Numbered from the stretch's first letter, positions 20,941 to 33,422 are shown. The stretch: DNA of 35,155 bases from Euprymna scolopes (GCA_024364805.1 CM044489.1:37662313-37697467); one strand, 5' to 3'. Notes: generated by a model not told the origin, from the letters alone. Numbers and translations: made by a program.

Positions 20941-21015
<75 letters not shown>
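20941..21015. repeat. (TA)n microsatellite
   Basis: About 37 uninterrupted TA units directly at the end of the LINE fragment; the poly-YI frames on both strands are artefacts of it. Confidence 0.95.
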
Positions 21016-21018
<3 letters not shown>

Positions 21019-22552
21019 GAAAGTTGAAGGTTACATCGATTAAAACCTTCTGAAAAAAAAAAACACTCATGATGCGCACAATTTTCCGGGTTACACAAGT
21101 GCTATAAACTAGGATTTTACTGACAATTTTGAATTTCAATTGAATGTATATATTGCCCTTTATTTTTATCTGTTCAAGTCATAGTTTTCTAAGATTATTT
21201 GTGTTTTCTTTAAATGAAAAATAGAAATACGATTAGAATTAAATGTTTTTCTGAATTCACTTTTTTGTCATCAGTTACCTTTTGGTATTTTAAGGACGCA
21301 GAAGAAATTCATTCAATTACAGAATTTGCATTCAGACTTGATGAAATCTAATGGTGAATTACCCAAGTTAATTCACTTGTGATTAACATAAAGTGTGAAT
21401 GCAGGATTAACCTTTGAATACAAATTTAGAGTAAACATTTTTTCTCAAGAATTTCAATCTTTAATGTCGCTTGAAAATAGCATCTGCGTTTAAAATCAAT
21501 GATTAAGATTATGTGAGGGTTATCTTCAGCTTATATTCTACAATTCCAGTTGCTGGCTTATTTTATATAAAAAAAATAGTATTAGTTTACTTTGAGCAAG
21601 ATCTAGTATTATTGTGTATTGAGCAAGCACAATATACTTAGAAATGATGTATTAATACCTTATTTTTGTTAAGTATTATGTAAGGAAGGCACTAGGGTGT
21701 ATACTGTTAAGATTCAGTTATCTAACTAGCTTTCATCGTTATTGCACAGTAATGAAATAAACTATGAATAGCATTTTATAGTTAGAATATCATCTTTTAG
21801 CAGACATGTAATGTGAAAACGCTAAAAATATAGTACAATGCTAAAAAATATTTAATATTCAAGAAAATATTTCCGAGAAGCTTACATATCTTTTAGAAGA
21901 TAGAAATACATAGTTCACGATCACAGTAAAGTTTTATACATATTTGGCTGTGCGGGGTCTCTTCATAATTAATATATATGTATCTAAACATAACCACTTT
22001 ATATTTGTAAAGACTAAATAATGTTTCATATACTTAAACTGTACATGCTCCCCAAATTTCCACGCACTGAATTGTTAATAAATCTAATATAAGTTCTCTT
22101 CTCATCTAACATTATTTTGTACCAATAATTCCAGTCTAAAACATAAGGCAGTTTAGTTAAGCATATACACTTTTGATTGTTAACACTTTTTAAAGGATGA
22201 AATAATTTATCTCATCCTACGCTAACAAAATTAAACAAAATATTTTATTATCGAATGTTTTAATGTCGTTATTTCTTTATGTATTCTAAAACTAGAACGG
22301 TTTTAAAATAAGTAAAATAGTGTTACATTAACATCAGAAAATAAATAAAATGATGTAATAAAATATCATTTTTTACTAAACATTATGCCACATAGAGAGC
22401 TCAATTCAGTTTTAAATTTAAAATATTCATATAAGTTGTTTTTCGATCTGTTTTAGTAAAAAATATATATTGATTGATATTTACTATCTCACTCTCCATC
22501 TTAACAAATGTTCGTTAAAAATTGTAAATACGTTATTTTGAATATACTGTAA
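21016..22552. other. AT-rich DNA, nothing recognised
   Basis: Roughly 1.5 kb of AT-rich sequence between the microsatellite and the Tc3-like transposon. It has no conserved frame, no RNA gene and no long open frame. Confidence 0.5.
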
Positions 22553-22579
22553 TATACACTGCGTGTTGAATTATTAATG
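22553..22579 (+). repeat. Left terminal inverted repeat of the Tc3-like element
   Basis: 27 bases that pair, as reverse complement, with 24051-24077 at 24 positions. This is the transposase binding and cleavage end. Confidence 0.85.
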
Positions 22580-22889
22580 AGTTTACATTTTCTTAAATAT
22601 TTACAAAAACGAGTGAATAAAAATCCATAAAATTCTGTGAAAGTGCTTACAATACTATTCAGCTACTCCAGTATGAAAATAAAAGTATTTAAAGCAGTGT
22701 TAGCGAAATTATGGCAGAAGATAAGACCATCTGTGTATTTCAGTGTGTCAAGCTATTAAAGAGGTTGAGAAAAACACAATATAGCAATAACATTTTATTG
22801 AAATAACTTTCAAACATTAAATGAACTAGGAATAATCCTTAGAGCACAATAACTACATAGCAATGACGCCGTTGACATAATAAGTAGGT

Positions 22890-23959
22890 GATATGCGATC
22901 CTTTTTTATGAATGACTTGTAAAGGCGTTGGTCTACAGAATTCGTCAAATTTGTTATTTCGTCAACAGTTATTACTCGCGACACCTCTTAGAGAGTACCC
23001 CACAACTAAGTTTTGCTCTTCAATTGCCGACCACTTGCATAGACGCGTCGCTTCATGATACTCCAAAGGTTCTCAATATGGTTGAAATTTGGTGACTTCG
23101 AAGGCCACTCCATCTACCGTAGCGCAGAGAACACCAGCTCTTGCAGATACTCTTTACCTTTGTTTGCTGCATGCGAGGGAGCATTATCATGCATAAAAAT
23201 AATGGTTCTTTTAAACGTCAACCTTTCCTTCTACAGCGATGTTTTAAAGTGCTCATTCAGAAAAGCTATGCAAGTATTTGATATTTTTTACGCATTCTAG
23301 GATTCCCCATGGGCCAATTGAAGTACCTCATATAATCTCAACCCAAATCAATATCCCACAACCACCTTGTTGGCGCCTTAAACCCTGATGACGATTTCGT
23401 CCATCTAGGATATAACCCTTGCTCCAGCCATCTGTGCCATCAAGAGTGGCACGCACTTCATCCATGAACAACATTTTGAAGAAATACATGTCCTCCCCCA
23501 TGTTAATCGGTTTTGTATGTGAGGCTTTGTCACAGGCTTCACAGACTTTGCCACTTCTTTCAGAAGGCGAGATCGTGTACTTTTTGAGACATTCTTCAAT
23601 ACAGCTTTGTCCAAGACTTCTCGACTTGTGTGCCCAGGGTTCTTAACAACTTCACGTTTAATTTGGAGTAGATAACAGCGTGAAACAACTCTATATTTAC
23701 CTTTATCAGCTCTCTTACGTACCTTTGTGCGGTTCTTGACAAAGTTCCTCACAGTTTTCTGGCATCTTCCTATCATTTTTGTCATTTCGAGGATAGTTTT
23801 ACCTTTTGCTAGCTGTTCTGTAATATTACTCTTTTCAGTATTATCCATTTTATTGACAATACAAACTGGCCTAATAATTTGCCACACCTCAAATACCGCG
23901 GATTCAGAGATTACAGGGGCAATTTGTTTAAATTTCGCGGAACTGTACGAAAATTTCAC
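22890..23959 (-). pseudogene. Tc3-like transposase, inactivated
   Basis: The longest open part is 23959-23405 (184 codons). The family start is probably the Met at residue 38 (about 23848, MDNTEKSNITEQL). After it come the first helix-turn-helix (LEMTKMIGRCQKTVRNFV) and a second DNA-binding region around TSREVLDKAVLKNVSKSTR. The DDE domain is readable only across frame changes. The first Asp is in LFMDEVRATLDG (about 23461). The second Asp is in FMHDNAPSHAA (about 23187). The Glu is in [14 protein letters not shown] (about 23073), where most relatives have DLNPIENLW. So all three catalytic acids are still encoded, but frameshifts and stops break the protein. It ends near KKGSHI at about 22890. 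Plus-strand frames at 23055-24020 are shadows. Confidence 0.8.
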
Positions 23960-24050
23960 AGTACGCGCAACTCAGCATTGCCAACTTTTCCGAAGATTTT
24001 TTTTACGAAACTACCGGTAACTTTCTGAAACTAGTTAAAAAAAAATTATC

Positions 24051-24077
24051 CGTTAATAATTTGACACGCAGTGTATA
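24051..24077 (-). repeat. Right terminal inverted repeat of the Tc3-like element
   Basis: Reverse complement of 22553-22579 with three mismatches; it marks the transposase 5' side of the element. Confidence 0.85.
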
Positions 24078-27059
24078 TTAATCACTAGCTGCTTCTTTTA
24101 ATTTCAACTTTCCTATTCAGTGTAGTGCCTGTTTCCGTTTCTCTCTCCTCATAAAGGGGTCTCACAACTAGTAAACATGTAAAGTTACATTTACCAATGA
24201 AATTATATTTTAGGTTGGTTTTGTGGGCAGCATGATTATATATCTGTGTTCTCATAACATAAGTAATCGTAAACAATTAGATAGCAGTATAGGTTATTTT
24301 TCAATTAAACTTATTTTCATTTTTATATATTTTTGTGAAACGTAAAAAAAATGGTTTAATCCAATATTCCGACAAATATTCGATGTTGTTATCGCATAGA
24401 CTAGCTCCATTTTTATAGTATGTCTTTAGACGTCCATATGTTGCATGATATTGAGGTTAATATTTTACATCGACCGTGCAAAATGATTTTTTTCTAATTT
24501 TTAGACCTACAGAATTCCTGCTAAACGTATCAGATGTATTTCTTTAGATTTATTTGTTATCCAGGTCTCTAGGGCATAAGTCTTAAATTATTTGTCAGAC
24601 GGAGAAAGTAATTTCATCACTGAGTTTTATTTTTATTCCACACATATAACCAGCTTCTTCATGCTAACGATTTAAAATTAATCTATTATAATGACATAGC
24701 TATAATATAGTAACATACATTTATTAAATAGCATACACCAATATTTCATAATTGCATATATAAACACGTATATTTATAAATACAGATATTTGACGACGAT
24801 TGCTTCTTGTATTTTCGAGAGATGAAAAATGTATTTTTTTTTTTAGCCAAGGTAGTTTTTATTCGCGTTCTTTTCTGTATCAAAATGATTAAAATATATA
24901 TGCGCTTTCTGAAAAGTATACTTAGGAAAAGATTGTTCTATAGTAAATCATACTCTATCTTAAGCCAAACCTGCTTAATTTCAGTTCCATGTACGTCAAT
25001 TATAGAGATAAGCCGAAACAAAAATACGTAAAATTGCATTTTGTACAAACGACTTGCTTTATCAAAATCAGTAAATACAGTTTCTTTGGGAATTAACAAA
25101 TGCCATACGGATTTGTTACTCAATATTATACTATAACTAGATTGTACGACGAGCTTGTATTATTAAGTAATAAATTTCTATCTTATTGAAATAAAAATGT
25201 TTCACAAAACGTTTGCGAGGTTTTCATTGCATAACTGAACTCATCTCTTCAGAACGCACGTGTCTACGTGATATAGTTGTAAACAGCGTGTTTATGTCAT
25301 ACAAAAAGATACTCGCACCCGGTATTCCTATTGAATATTGCATAGGGATTGGAATTATAAAATACTAGGAATTCATATTTTAAACAAGTTGTATATAAAT
25401 AGTTTTATTCTCAGAGAGTACCGGCATATCTATTTAATATCCCTAATAAAAAAGTCCTGGCTAATAAACAAGATTTAATCTTTTAATGCAAATTCTTTTT
25501 CTAAAAACCCTAGCAAAAGTGATAGAAATTATTTATGCCAATGAAACAGAATAATTATGATATTTCAGACTCAAGCTTATGGATGTGTGAGTTCACTCGA
25601 ACTGAAAATCTCTCCCTCTCCTTCATTGTTCTAATGTTTCCTTTACTACTATCACTGCTATTAACATACCTGCTTATACTACTATTACTATAAATATATT
25701 AATACTTAAGCTTTGTTGACTATATATTTATATGGTATAAACCTCTTAATGCGTCATAGTGAACACATATGAAGCAGTCAATCTATTATTTAAAATCAAA
25801 CAAGCATTTAAACTTATAGCGGGGGTCCTTTCTAAAAACGCATTGTTTGACCTACCACATATGAAGCACGTTTTACATAAAAGAAGTACTGTTTATGAAA
25901 AATTAGACAAAAATATTATGATTGCCAATAAGTGTAATAAACATCAACATTAAGACAGACAAATCAAAGTTGGTATAAAATACGTTGATCACAAACGTAA
26001 TTAAATCCTAATAAGAATTTAATACCGAAAATTGATTTTATGCTCAAATTAAAATGCAATTTAGGCAACGATTTCATTTGAAAAACATTTATTGTTTTTT
26101 TTTTGCCTGATCATCACAATGCACGCCACATTAATCTTGTGGGCGACTACAACTGTCTTTTATTAAGAGATTCGTTCATATTTTCATCTAATTTGGACGC
26201 TTGAACAAACGATATTTTTATTAAATCAAAACATTATTATATATAGCTGTTACGATTTTTTAATCTTAAAGAAAATGTTTAAAAAACACTACCATAACAT
26301 GTACTGCGTAATAAAAATAAAACAATAGTTGCCCCATCCTATTTTGTAAATCAAAAGAAGTTACGTCGCTTCTCGTGTAAATGTTTTCCAGTAATAACAG
26401 TATTTATGGTGTTTTTTTCTGCAAATACTTGAGTAAACAAAACAGTCGGTGTTGGTGTATTATAATAATCAAAGCATAATTACGTCGCTGAAAATGAACA
26501 TGATTAAAAGAAATATTTTTATTGTACCTATATGAAAATAATGTTAATCTAAATAATACAAAATGACAAATGAAACCACCAAATCAACGGCATTTGCAAT
26601 ACATGTAAACATTATCAGAAGAAGTTGCGCTAACTTATTTTTACCAAAGTTACGAGTATTTATGTGTGTAACTTAAAACTAAATTTTATGGTACGTTATT
26701 GTAATCATTAGCCTGTATCATCGCGAAAAATCGAGGATAGGAAATTATAATTGATTTATAACAATGTGTACCGATAATGTACATGTAATACAAGACGATT
26801 GAATAACTACGTAAAGTTATGAATATGAGCGAAGTAGATTTTTTATTGGGTTTTATATGCGTAAAAGTAATTATTCCTGTAGATTGAGCGGCCCTATTGA
26901 ATAAAATTTTGCATGTTTGTTTTTATAAGAACGTGTGTAATCCAGAATAATATAATTTTATGGTCTCAGCCATGAGAACAGCCACAATGTTAGTGGGGGG
27001 AGAGTAATATTTATTTTGTAACACTAAAGTGCAAAGATAGTTGTCTGTGTATGAATGTT
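24078..27059. other. AT-rich DNA, nothing recognised
   Basis: About 3 kb without a conserved frame, RNA gene or element end. Short frames at 24807-25031, 24938-25123 and 25759-25953 are lysine-, phenylalanine- or isoleucine-rich in keeping with base composition and have no family motif. Confidence 0.5.
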
Positions 27060-27720
27060 TCATCCGGTCAGTCAGAGTGTAAGGACAATATAGTTATAAT
27101 GTTTAAATAATTACCCGCTGGGAGCAGTCGGAGTACTTTTCATTTAAACGGGATAATACGAACTACGTCGTCTGCAGATCTTGGCCACCGTGATAGTGTC
27201 GCTTGTGAGAAAAAAAGGTAGGATGTTATTATAACGAATAAATGTGTAGGTAACGGTATTGGGATGTTACATGAGATAGTGAATAATTGTGTAGACGTAT
27301 TAAATTTTTATGTGACATATGTATTGCAAAACATACGGTAATTTTGTCCGGAGGCGAATTTCCACTATCATTTTATTATAGATTAGATGAATGTAATTAT
27401 TACAACCCCTTTATGATTACCGTTTCTTAACAGCTGAACACTGTGAATAAAAATCGGTATGTCTTCCTACGGGCGAGATCGGTATCTTCCAGTCGTGTGA
27501 TCACTGTGGATCTATATTAAATAAGGTTTACTCATTTATAAATGTTAAATTTCACTTGAATATCGTTGCAGTTGACAGTGGTCCAAGGATTATGTTGCTT
27601 TCAATTGGAAACAGTTATGGCTTCGTTGTTAATTTCGTATCCAACAATAGGCAGCAATTCTAACTTCTTACTTCGGAGCCTATGTTTCCACAAGGGGAAA
27701 ACACTTTATATATTAAAATA
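27060..27720 (+). other. Weak candidate for two host exons
   Basis: A locally GC-richer stretch (about 27110-27217) ends at AAAAAAG followed by GTAGGA, an acceptable 5' splice site. At 27571 the sequence TCGTTGCAG is an acceptable 3' splice site. Beyond it an ATG at 27617 opens a frame of 33 codons (MASLLISYPTIGSNSNFLLR at its start). This could be a non-coding first exon plus a short second exon, but I recognise no protein and chance is likely. Nothing else is seen in this interval. Confidence 0.15.
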
Positions 27721-27892
27721 ATAAATTATTATCTCCATCTCTACTCTCATATTAAAGTAACCTTGTATGAGTTCCTTTCTCATAGGTTCAGAAACGGCTG
27801 AACCTATTTTTGCAAATTTCACACAAAGCAAATGTATATATCTGACAGTTTTCTTAGAAATGTTTTGTACAGAAATTCATATATTAATTATC

Positions 27893-28148
27893 TAAAATCG
27901 AAAACAATCTGATCTTAAAATAAACTTTCGATCTTATATATAAAGCAATAATTTTTACAGAGAAATAATGTATATTTACACCTGCCTGGGCCAATAATAA
28001 AATATCAACTAATCATTTCCGAAAATCGAAATAATCCGATTTTAAAAAATAGTGATTCATTCTTAAGATAAAAAGAAGAATTTTTACAGGTGAATAGTTT
28101 ACATTACACCCGCCAAGGGAAATAATAAAATCTCAGCAAACCATTTCT
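27893..28148. repeat. Two diverged tandem units of about 128 bp
   Basis: Landmarks recur about 128 bp apart: AAAATCG (27894 and 28022), ATTTTTACAG (ending 27960 and 28089), and AATAATAAAA with a CTCA/CAAC and ATTTC context (27993 and 28121). The units have diverged considerably. The family is not known; a GGCTGAACC motif at about 27797 just upstream resembles sequence often seen in Helitron-like repeats. Confidence 0.6.
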
Positions 28149-29515
28149 TCTTAAACATCATATATTCCGTCATCTTGAGATTTAGCTGAGTCGTAGAGCA
28201 TTTTACTACGGATTGGATGATCCTCTGTTCAACGCCAAATGTATCTGCATATTTTATTTTTATTTTTCTAATTAATGAGTTCAATTTACGATAAAAAGAT
28301 ATGAGTATATTTAAAATCGCCGCTAATTATTTCCTCGTTTGCATATTTAAAACAAAAAGCATAATTGAAAGCGACGTTTCTAGAGCATTCGTCGTCAGCT
28401 GCAAATATCAGCTGACGTGATATCGCAAAATAATGAAGACGGTATTTGATGAACTGTATTTTAATATATTTTTTCTCTTGCGAATTATTCAAGCACGCAA
28501 ATTATTACTCGTAATATATAATAATAAATAGAGGATTGATTCTATAATAATGCATACACAATCTGCATAAATTGCTATATCATGTTTAATCCTAGTAATA
28601 TTAAGACATGGATATAAAATGAACAGCGAATGTTTACACTGATAATAAAGTACCACTAGTTGTACCCTTGCTTTCGAGTGAACTAATTTTGATATATTTG
28701 ATTATGCATATAAAGAAATAGAGTAAATGATTGAGGTGCTCTAAAAATATAAATTCTGTTATCACTTCGACCGTAATCATCATCAAAAATTGGATTTGTA
28801 TTTTCGGATCAAGTCACTGCAGTAAGTTCTTTTACACACGTAATAGATTGAAGATATCAAAATTCGTTTTGATGGAAAATGATTTAAAGACTGTTGCCAA
28901 TATGGCTGTGAATATTGTAAGATCAAGTTAATGTTTGTGAAATTACATCGTTTATGACGCACTCAACTAATAGTATACAAGTCACATCATTTTCGGACGT
29001 AGTACTGTTGTCAGATGTTGGAAGGATCTACTCATAGAACACGTATAGTATTGATGGATTTATAACCAACTATGGAATTTAGTGCAGATAATAATTCACT
29101 CCTTTTTATCTGAATGATTTGCTAATGATAAAAATCTATTTGCCTATGATCTTAACCATCAACTGTTTATATGCTCAATTACATGTTTTAAACAGTGTAT
29201 ACTTACACCGGATCCTAAAATGTTTATAAAAAGATAGCCTTTCCCAAATTATCAGTTTTAAATATTTTTATTAAAGTTTTCATAGAATAAAACAGGCTTA
29301 CTCCATTTGTCTACTGGTAAGTAAGATCACATTTACACATGCTATGAATGAAATATAATTGTTTATGTATAAACTGCAATGGTTTAAATTAAAATTGATG
29401 TTTTTAAACGTAAAACAATTGAATTTAATAAAATTACTATAAACAAGTAAAATTATATACAAATCAGCGACTGAGATACAGGGAAAGAGCAATCTATAGT
29501 CATTGTTGATCCCCC
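28149..29515. other. AT-rich DNA with one strong hairpin
   Basis: No gene recognised. Minus frames at 28099-28284 and 28286-28492 and small frames further right show no family motif. A perfect inverted repeat lies at 28393-28417. Confidence 0.45.
28393..28417. repeat. Perfect 9-bp inverted repeat with 7-nt loop
   Basis: CGTCAGCTG at 28393-28401 and CAGCTGACG at 28409-28417 are exact reverse complements around CAAATAT. Nothing nearby identifies it as part of a known RNA or element. Confidence 0.8.
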
Positions 29516-29740
29516 GTAAATTGTCCGTTCGCCCGTTCGCCCGTTCGTCCGTTTTGCTGTCCGCACTTTTCTCAATAACTACGCCTTAGATTTTTTGAAA
29601 TATGGCACAAACATGAAACATGATATGAGTAAAACTATAACAGAACGGATTTTCCGGGAAAATTCCGTCCCCCCCTGGCGGGGGGGCATTCAGATTAAAA
29701 TGGCTAAAATTGACCCTTTTGTGCTTATTAAAATAAAATG
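29516..29740 (+). repeat. GC-rich interspersed repeat fragment with CCGTTCGC units
   Basis: A CCGTTCGC-type octamer is repeated about four times at 29523-29556. Then comes a ladder of sequence including AACTACGCCTTAGATTTTTT, and a pure C7-TGGC-G7 hairpin at 29669-29686. The composition contrasts sharply with the AT-rich surroundings. It looks like a piece of a dispersed non-coding repeat, possibly Helitron-like, but the family is not established. Confidence 0.45.
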
Positions 29741-30692
29741 ATGCCTTAGATTTTTATTAAACTTTCTGAAAAGTTATAACTAACTTATTCCTATATAATT
29801 TTGTTTATCTATACTTTACGATAACGCTTTGTTGTGTTCCAAGGACTCTTTTACGATTTGACGTCCCCTTGGGACTTTTGGAGTTAAATAGGAGGGGCAA
29901 CTGCTGAACTTAGTCATTTTATAATGCCTCGTTCACTGTGCACTAAATTGTTTAGTTTGGAGTCTTACTTGTCAATAATATTTAGGTAAACGGGGAACAT
30001 TTTCACACTTAAATTTAAAATATATATCACTACAAATGATATGTAACTATATAACCTTTAACTAATATTGTATAAACAATATCCACGATTGGTCATGAGT
30101 GTATATTTATTTACTATAACAATAATATACCAATTGACAGTCTCATTTAAATATTTCTCAAAATACATTAGTATAGAATTGTTTTATCATTACTGTATTT
30201 CCTCTAAGTTTCAATTTTCATTGATATTTAAAATATATAAATTTTGAAAATAGATGTGTCTATTCATGCCCCTTAAATCGTAAGTTTTTAAATAAATTGT
30301 TAATCTGTAAAGTTGTATTATATCTATGAAAATAGGACATTTCCCCCGCTTAACTCGAAGACGTTCATGTCCCAGTTCCGATTGTTCCCTCATTATGGAA
30401 ACATCTACGAATTTTCTTGGAATAAAATTATGATATTCTGATATGATGCTATTCATCTAAATGCTCTCATATGAACTGAAAAAAGTAATTATAAGCGGTG
30501 GTTTTATAAATTGCTTTTTCTATATGAAAAATATATACTTCGTTTTTTATTTGTTTTCGTAAATAATAAGTTACCGTAGAAATTATTTTTCTGAGAATTG
30601 AAAAGTTTTACTGCATGGACGATTAGGAAACGTTACTTTTTATCACATATATATCCTTTTTTCAGCAATATTTTTATTATATCAAAATATTT
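29741..30692. other. AT-rich DNA, nothing recognised
   Basis: An 81-codon minus frame at 30211-30456 has no recognisable domain. No other structure was seen. Confidence 0.45.
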
Positions 30693-30820
30693 AATATATA
30701 TATATATATATGTGTGTGTGTGAGTGTGTGTGTGTAAATCTCACTTGTCTGTTTAAATGTATGTATGTACATATTTTTTAGTATGTATGTATGTATGTTT
30801 GTATGTCTGCCTAAAACTTT
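30693..30820. repeat. (TA)n-(TG)n-(ATGT)n microsatellite followed by TGTCTGCCTAAAACTT
   Basis: A TA run, a TG run and two ATGT runs follow each other and end in TGTCTGCCTAAAACTT (about 30805-30819). The same arrangement recurs at 31187-31267. Confidence 0.85.
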
Positions 30821-31186
30821 TGGTATCTTTTCAAATCTTGGCCTGACGACAAAAATCGAAAAATTGGCGTAAAACATTATTTCCGTCACCCGTAACTACA
30901 CACTTTCATAGAAGGAGGAATCGCTTTTGTCGCCGATATGTTCGAAAATCAGCCCTCTTTTTCATTGGGTAGCCTCAGTTTAAACCTTCCTCGTTTTTGG
31001 TTTCGCGATGGACGCAATGACAAAAACGTAACGTTTTTCTTCACGTTCTTTTCCCCCATTTGCATAAGGTTTCGAGCTTGCCTGCCAACTATCACTTTTT
31101 TTTTCTTTTTGCTCCACCTACACCTCCAAAGACCCGGAGAACGCTCGGCATATAACGTAGACTATGCTGTACATCACACCTATTTG
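30821..31186. other. Spacer between two ATGT-motif repeats
   Basis: About 370 bp of mixed composition with short poly-T and CpG-containing parts. An 84-codon frame at 30938-31192 shows no family motif. The identical repeat boundaries on both sides suggest that it is the interior of a dispersed repeat. Confidence 0.4.
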
Positions 31187-31267
31187 TTTTAATGTATGTA
31201 TATATGTATTAATATATGTATGTATGTATGTGTGTATGTATGTATGTATTATGTCCGCCTAAAACTT
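31187..31267. repeat. (ATGT)n followed by TGTCCGCCTAAAACTT
   Basis: Second copy of the ATGT run plus the GCCTAAAACTT flank, about 440 bp downstream of the first and in the same orientation. Confidence 0.8.
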
Positions 31268-31479
31268 ATCTAAGCAGCATCGGACCGCGTCTAAATTGGT
31301 ACCGTCTGCAAAAGCGATGTCTTGGTCGAATTTTACCTGAAAATAAAAAAACGGTCAATTTTTTCTTTTAGAAATAATTGTTTGCAATTCATGACACTTT
31401 AGCCAACCACGCATGCGCGAAAAACGTTGTTTCTTTAATTCTTTAAATAGAAAAAACGACTTTACTTCGCTCACGCGTT

Positions 31480-31545
31480 CGTAAAGTAGTGGTTATAGTG
31501 GCTGCGTTATTGTCTTAGGGTTGCTCGTTCGCTCCAGCATATCGG
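31480..31545 (+). mobile_element. Possible tRNA-derived SINE head
   Basis: AGTAGTGGTTATAGTGG (from about 31485) resembles an RNA polymerase III A box. CGTTCGCTCC, about 40 bp downstream (about 31526), resembles a B box. The spacing is that of a tRNA gene. No cloverleaf stems and no 3' end could be confirmed, so this is at most a decayed SINE head or chance. Confidence 0.3.
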
Positions 31546-31599
31546 ACAAATTTGTTTTTCGATGTTTTAATTTTTAATACAGGTACAGTGTTATTTATG

Positions 31600-31850
31600 C
31601 CATTCTTTCGTTTATTCTTTATTTTTCCTTTTTACAATTTTTCTATTACGTTCGCTGTTTGTTTTGTTTTTTTCCGATTTTTTAAAGAAGTGTTAACATT
31701 TAAAAAGGATTATTTATTCAATTTTTCCCGTTTGCTTATTCTTTATTTCCCATCACGTTCATTTCTTGTTTCTGTTTTTTCGTTTCTAACATTTAAACGG
31801 GCATACTTCGTTCGCTTATTCTTAATTTTCGATTTAATTATTGTTTTCAT
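31600..31850. repeat. Degenerate tandem TTATTCTTTATTTTCC-type units
   Basis: Similar T-rich blocks start near 31610, 31735 and 31815, each containing TTATTCTT(T)A and followed by ACGTTC- or TTAACATTTAAA-type sequence. The units are unequal in length and diverged. The 107-codon Phe-rich frame across them (31552-31875) is a composition artefact. Confidence 0.5.
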
Positions 31851-31906
31851 TTGCCCTCACACAGACATACCTTGACACACCCGGGAATTGTTGGTTGTCT
31901 CTGCTC

Positions 31907-32750
<844 letters not shown>

Positions 32751-33347
32751 ACAATATAAAGCTGAGCGTTTGTGTGTGTGCCTGGTCATTAATAGGCTCC
32801 TATATGGTTGACTATTATAGAAAACTAATCACATATATTGATAGACGATTATCGAGACACAGGAATGGATGTGTTTGATCTGGCATAATAATAATTCATT
32901 AAAATCGTGGCGTCTTCGTACGCGCCTGGTCCACAAAGTATGGAAATAAAAAATTGAAAAATTCAAAAAAAAAAAAGGTTTACAAGTGATTTTTTTTATA
33001 TAGACGTACAGAATAATACTTTGATAAGTATGTTTCAACTTGAATAGGGATAGTATAATAAAATTGTGGGGTCTGCGTTCGCACCTGTCCTCCATAGAAT
33101 GGAAATAGGCACAGACTTTAATAAAGACAGAATATTGTGATATGTGTTTCATGTATGGTATAATAAATTATGGGGTGTACCTATCTTATTTTTACTTTCA
33201 TAATATTTTGCTTTGGTTTTTATATCCCCAAATTCGAAGCTATCTCTTTACAACCCTTCCATTTCATAACCTATCATACTTTCATAAATCATAGTCCATT
33301 TTCTGTAGGCTATTTTTGAACCCAAAGAACGACGGGTACTTTTACTA

Positions 33348-33349
<2 letters not shown>
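32751..33349 (+). mobile_element. Helitron-like non-autonomous element, copy B
   Basis: Follows copy A without a gap, in the same orientation. It starts ACAATATAAAGCTGAGCG and ends GACGGGTACTTTTACTAGT at 33349. It is about 150 bp shorter than copy A because it lacks about one internal repeat unit: the GTGGGG-type block is at about 32907 and 33066, with the partial unit at about 33157. The rest aligns well with copy A, including the 3' 130 bp. The minus frame 32829-33152 is a shadow. Confidence 0.55.

Positions 33350-33422
<73 letters not shown>

Larger units (their letters stand above)
22553..24077 (-). mobile_element. Tc3-like DNA transposon with both terminal inverted repeats
   Basis: A cut-and-paste transposon of the Tc1/mariner superfamily, about 1.52 kb. 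The left end at 22553-22579 and the right end at 24051-24077 are inverted repeats matching at 24 of 27 positions (core TATACACTGCGTGT). TA dinucleotides at both outer ends fit the TA target duplication of this superfamily; the exact edge is ambiguous by 2-4 bp because the ends themselves read TATA. The transposase lies inside on the minus strand. An AATAAA signal on the same strand near 22795 follows the transposase and may be its polyadenylation signal. Total length and organisation fit a full-length element whose gene has decayed. Confidence 0.85.

Noticed and set aside
23419-24020. Plus-strand frames of 75 and 97 codons
   Set aside because: Antisense shadows of the Tc3-like transposase.
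31552-31875. 107-codon Phe-rich frame
   Set aside because: It follows a degenerate T-rich tandem repeat; the hydrophobicity comes from the repeat.
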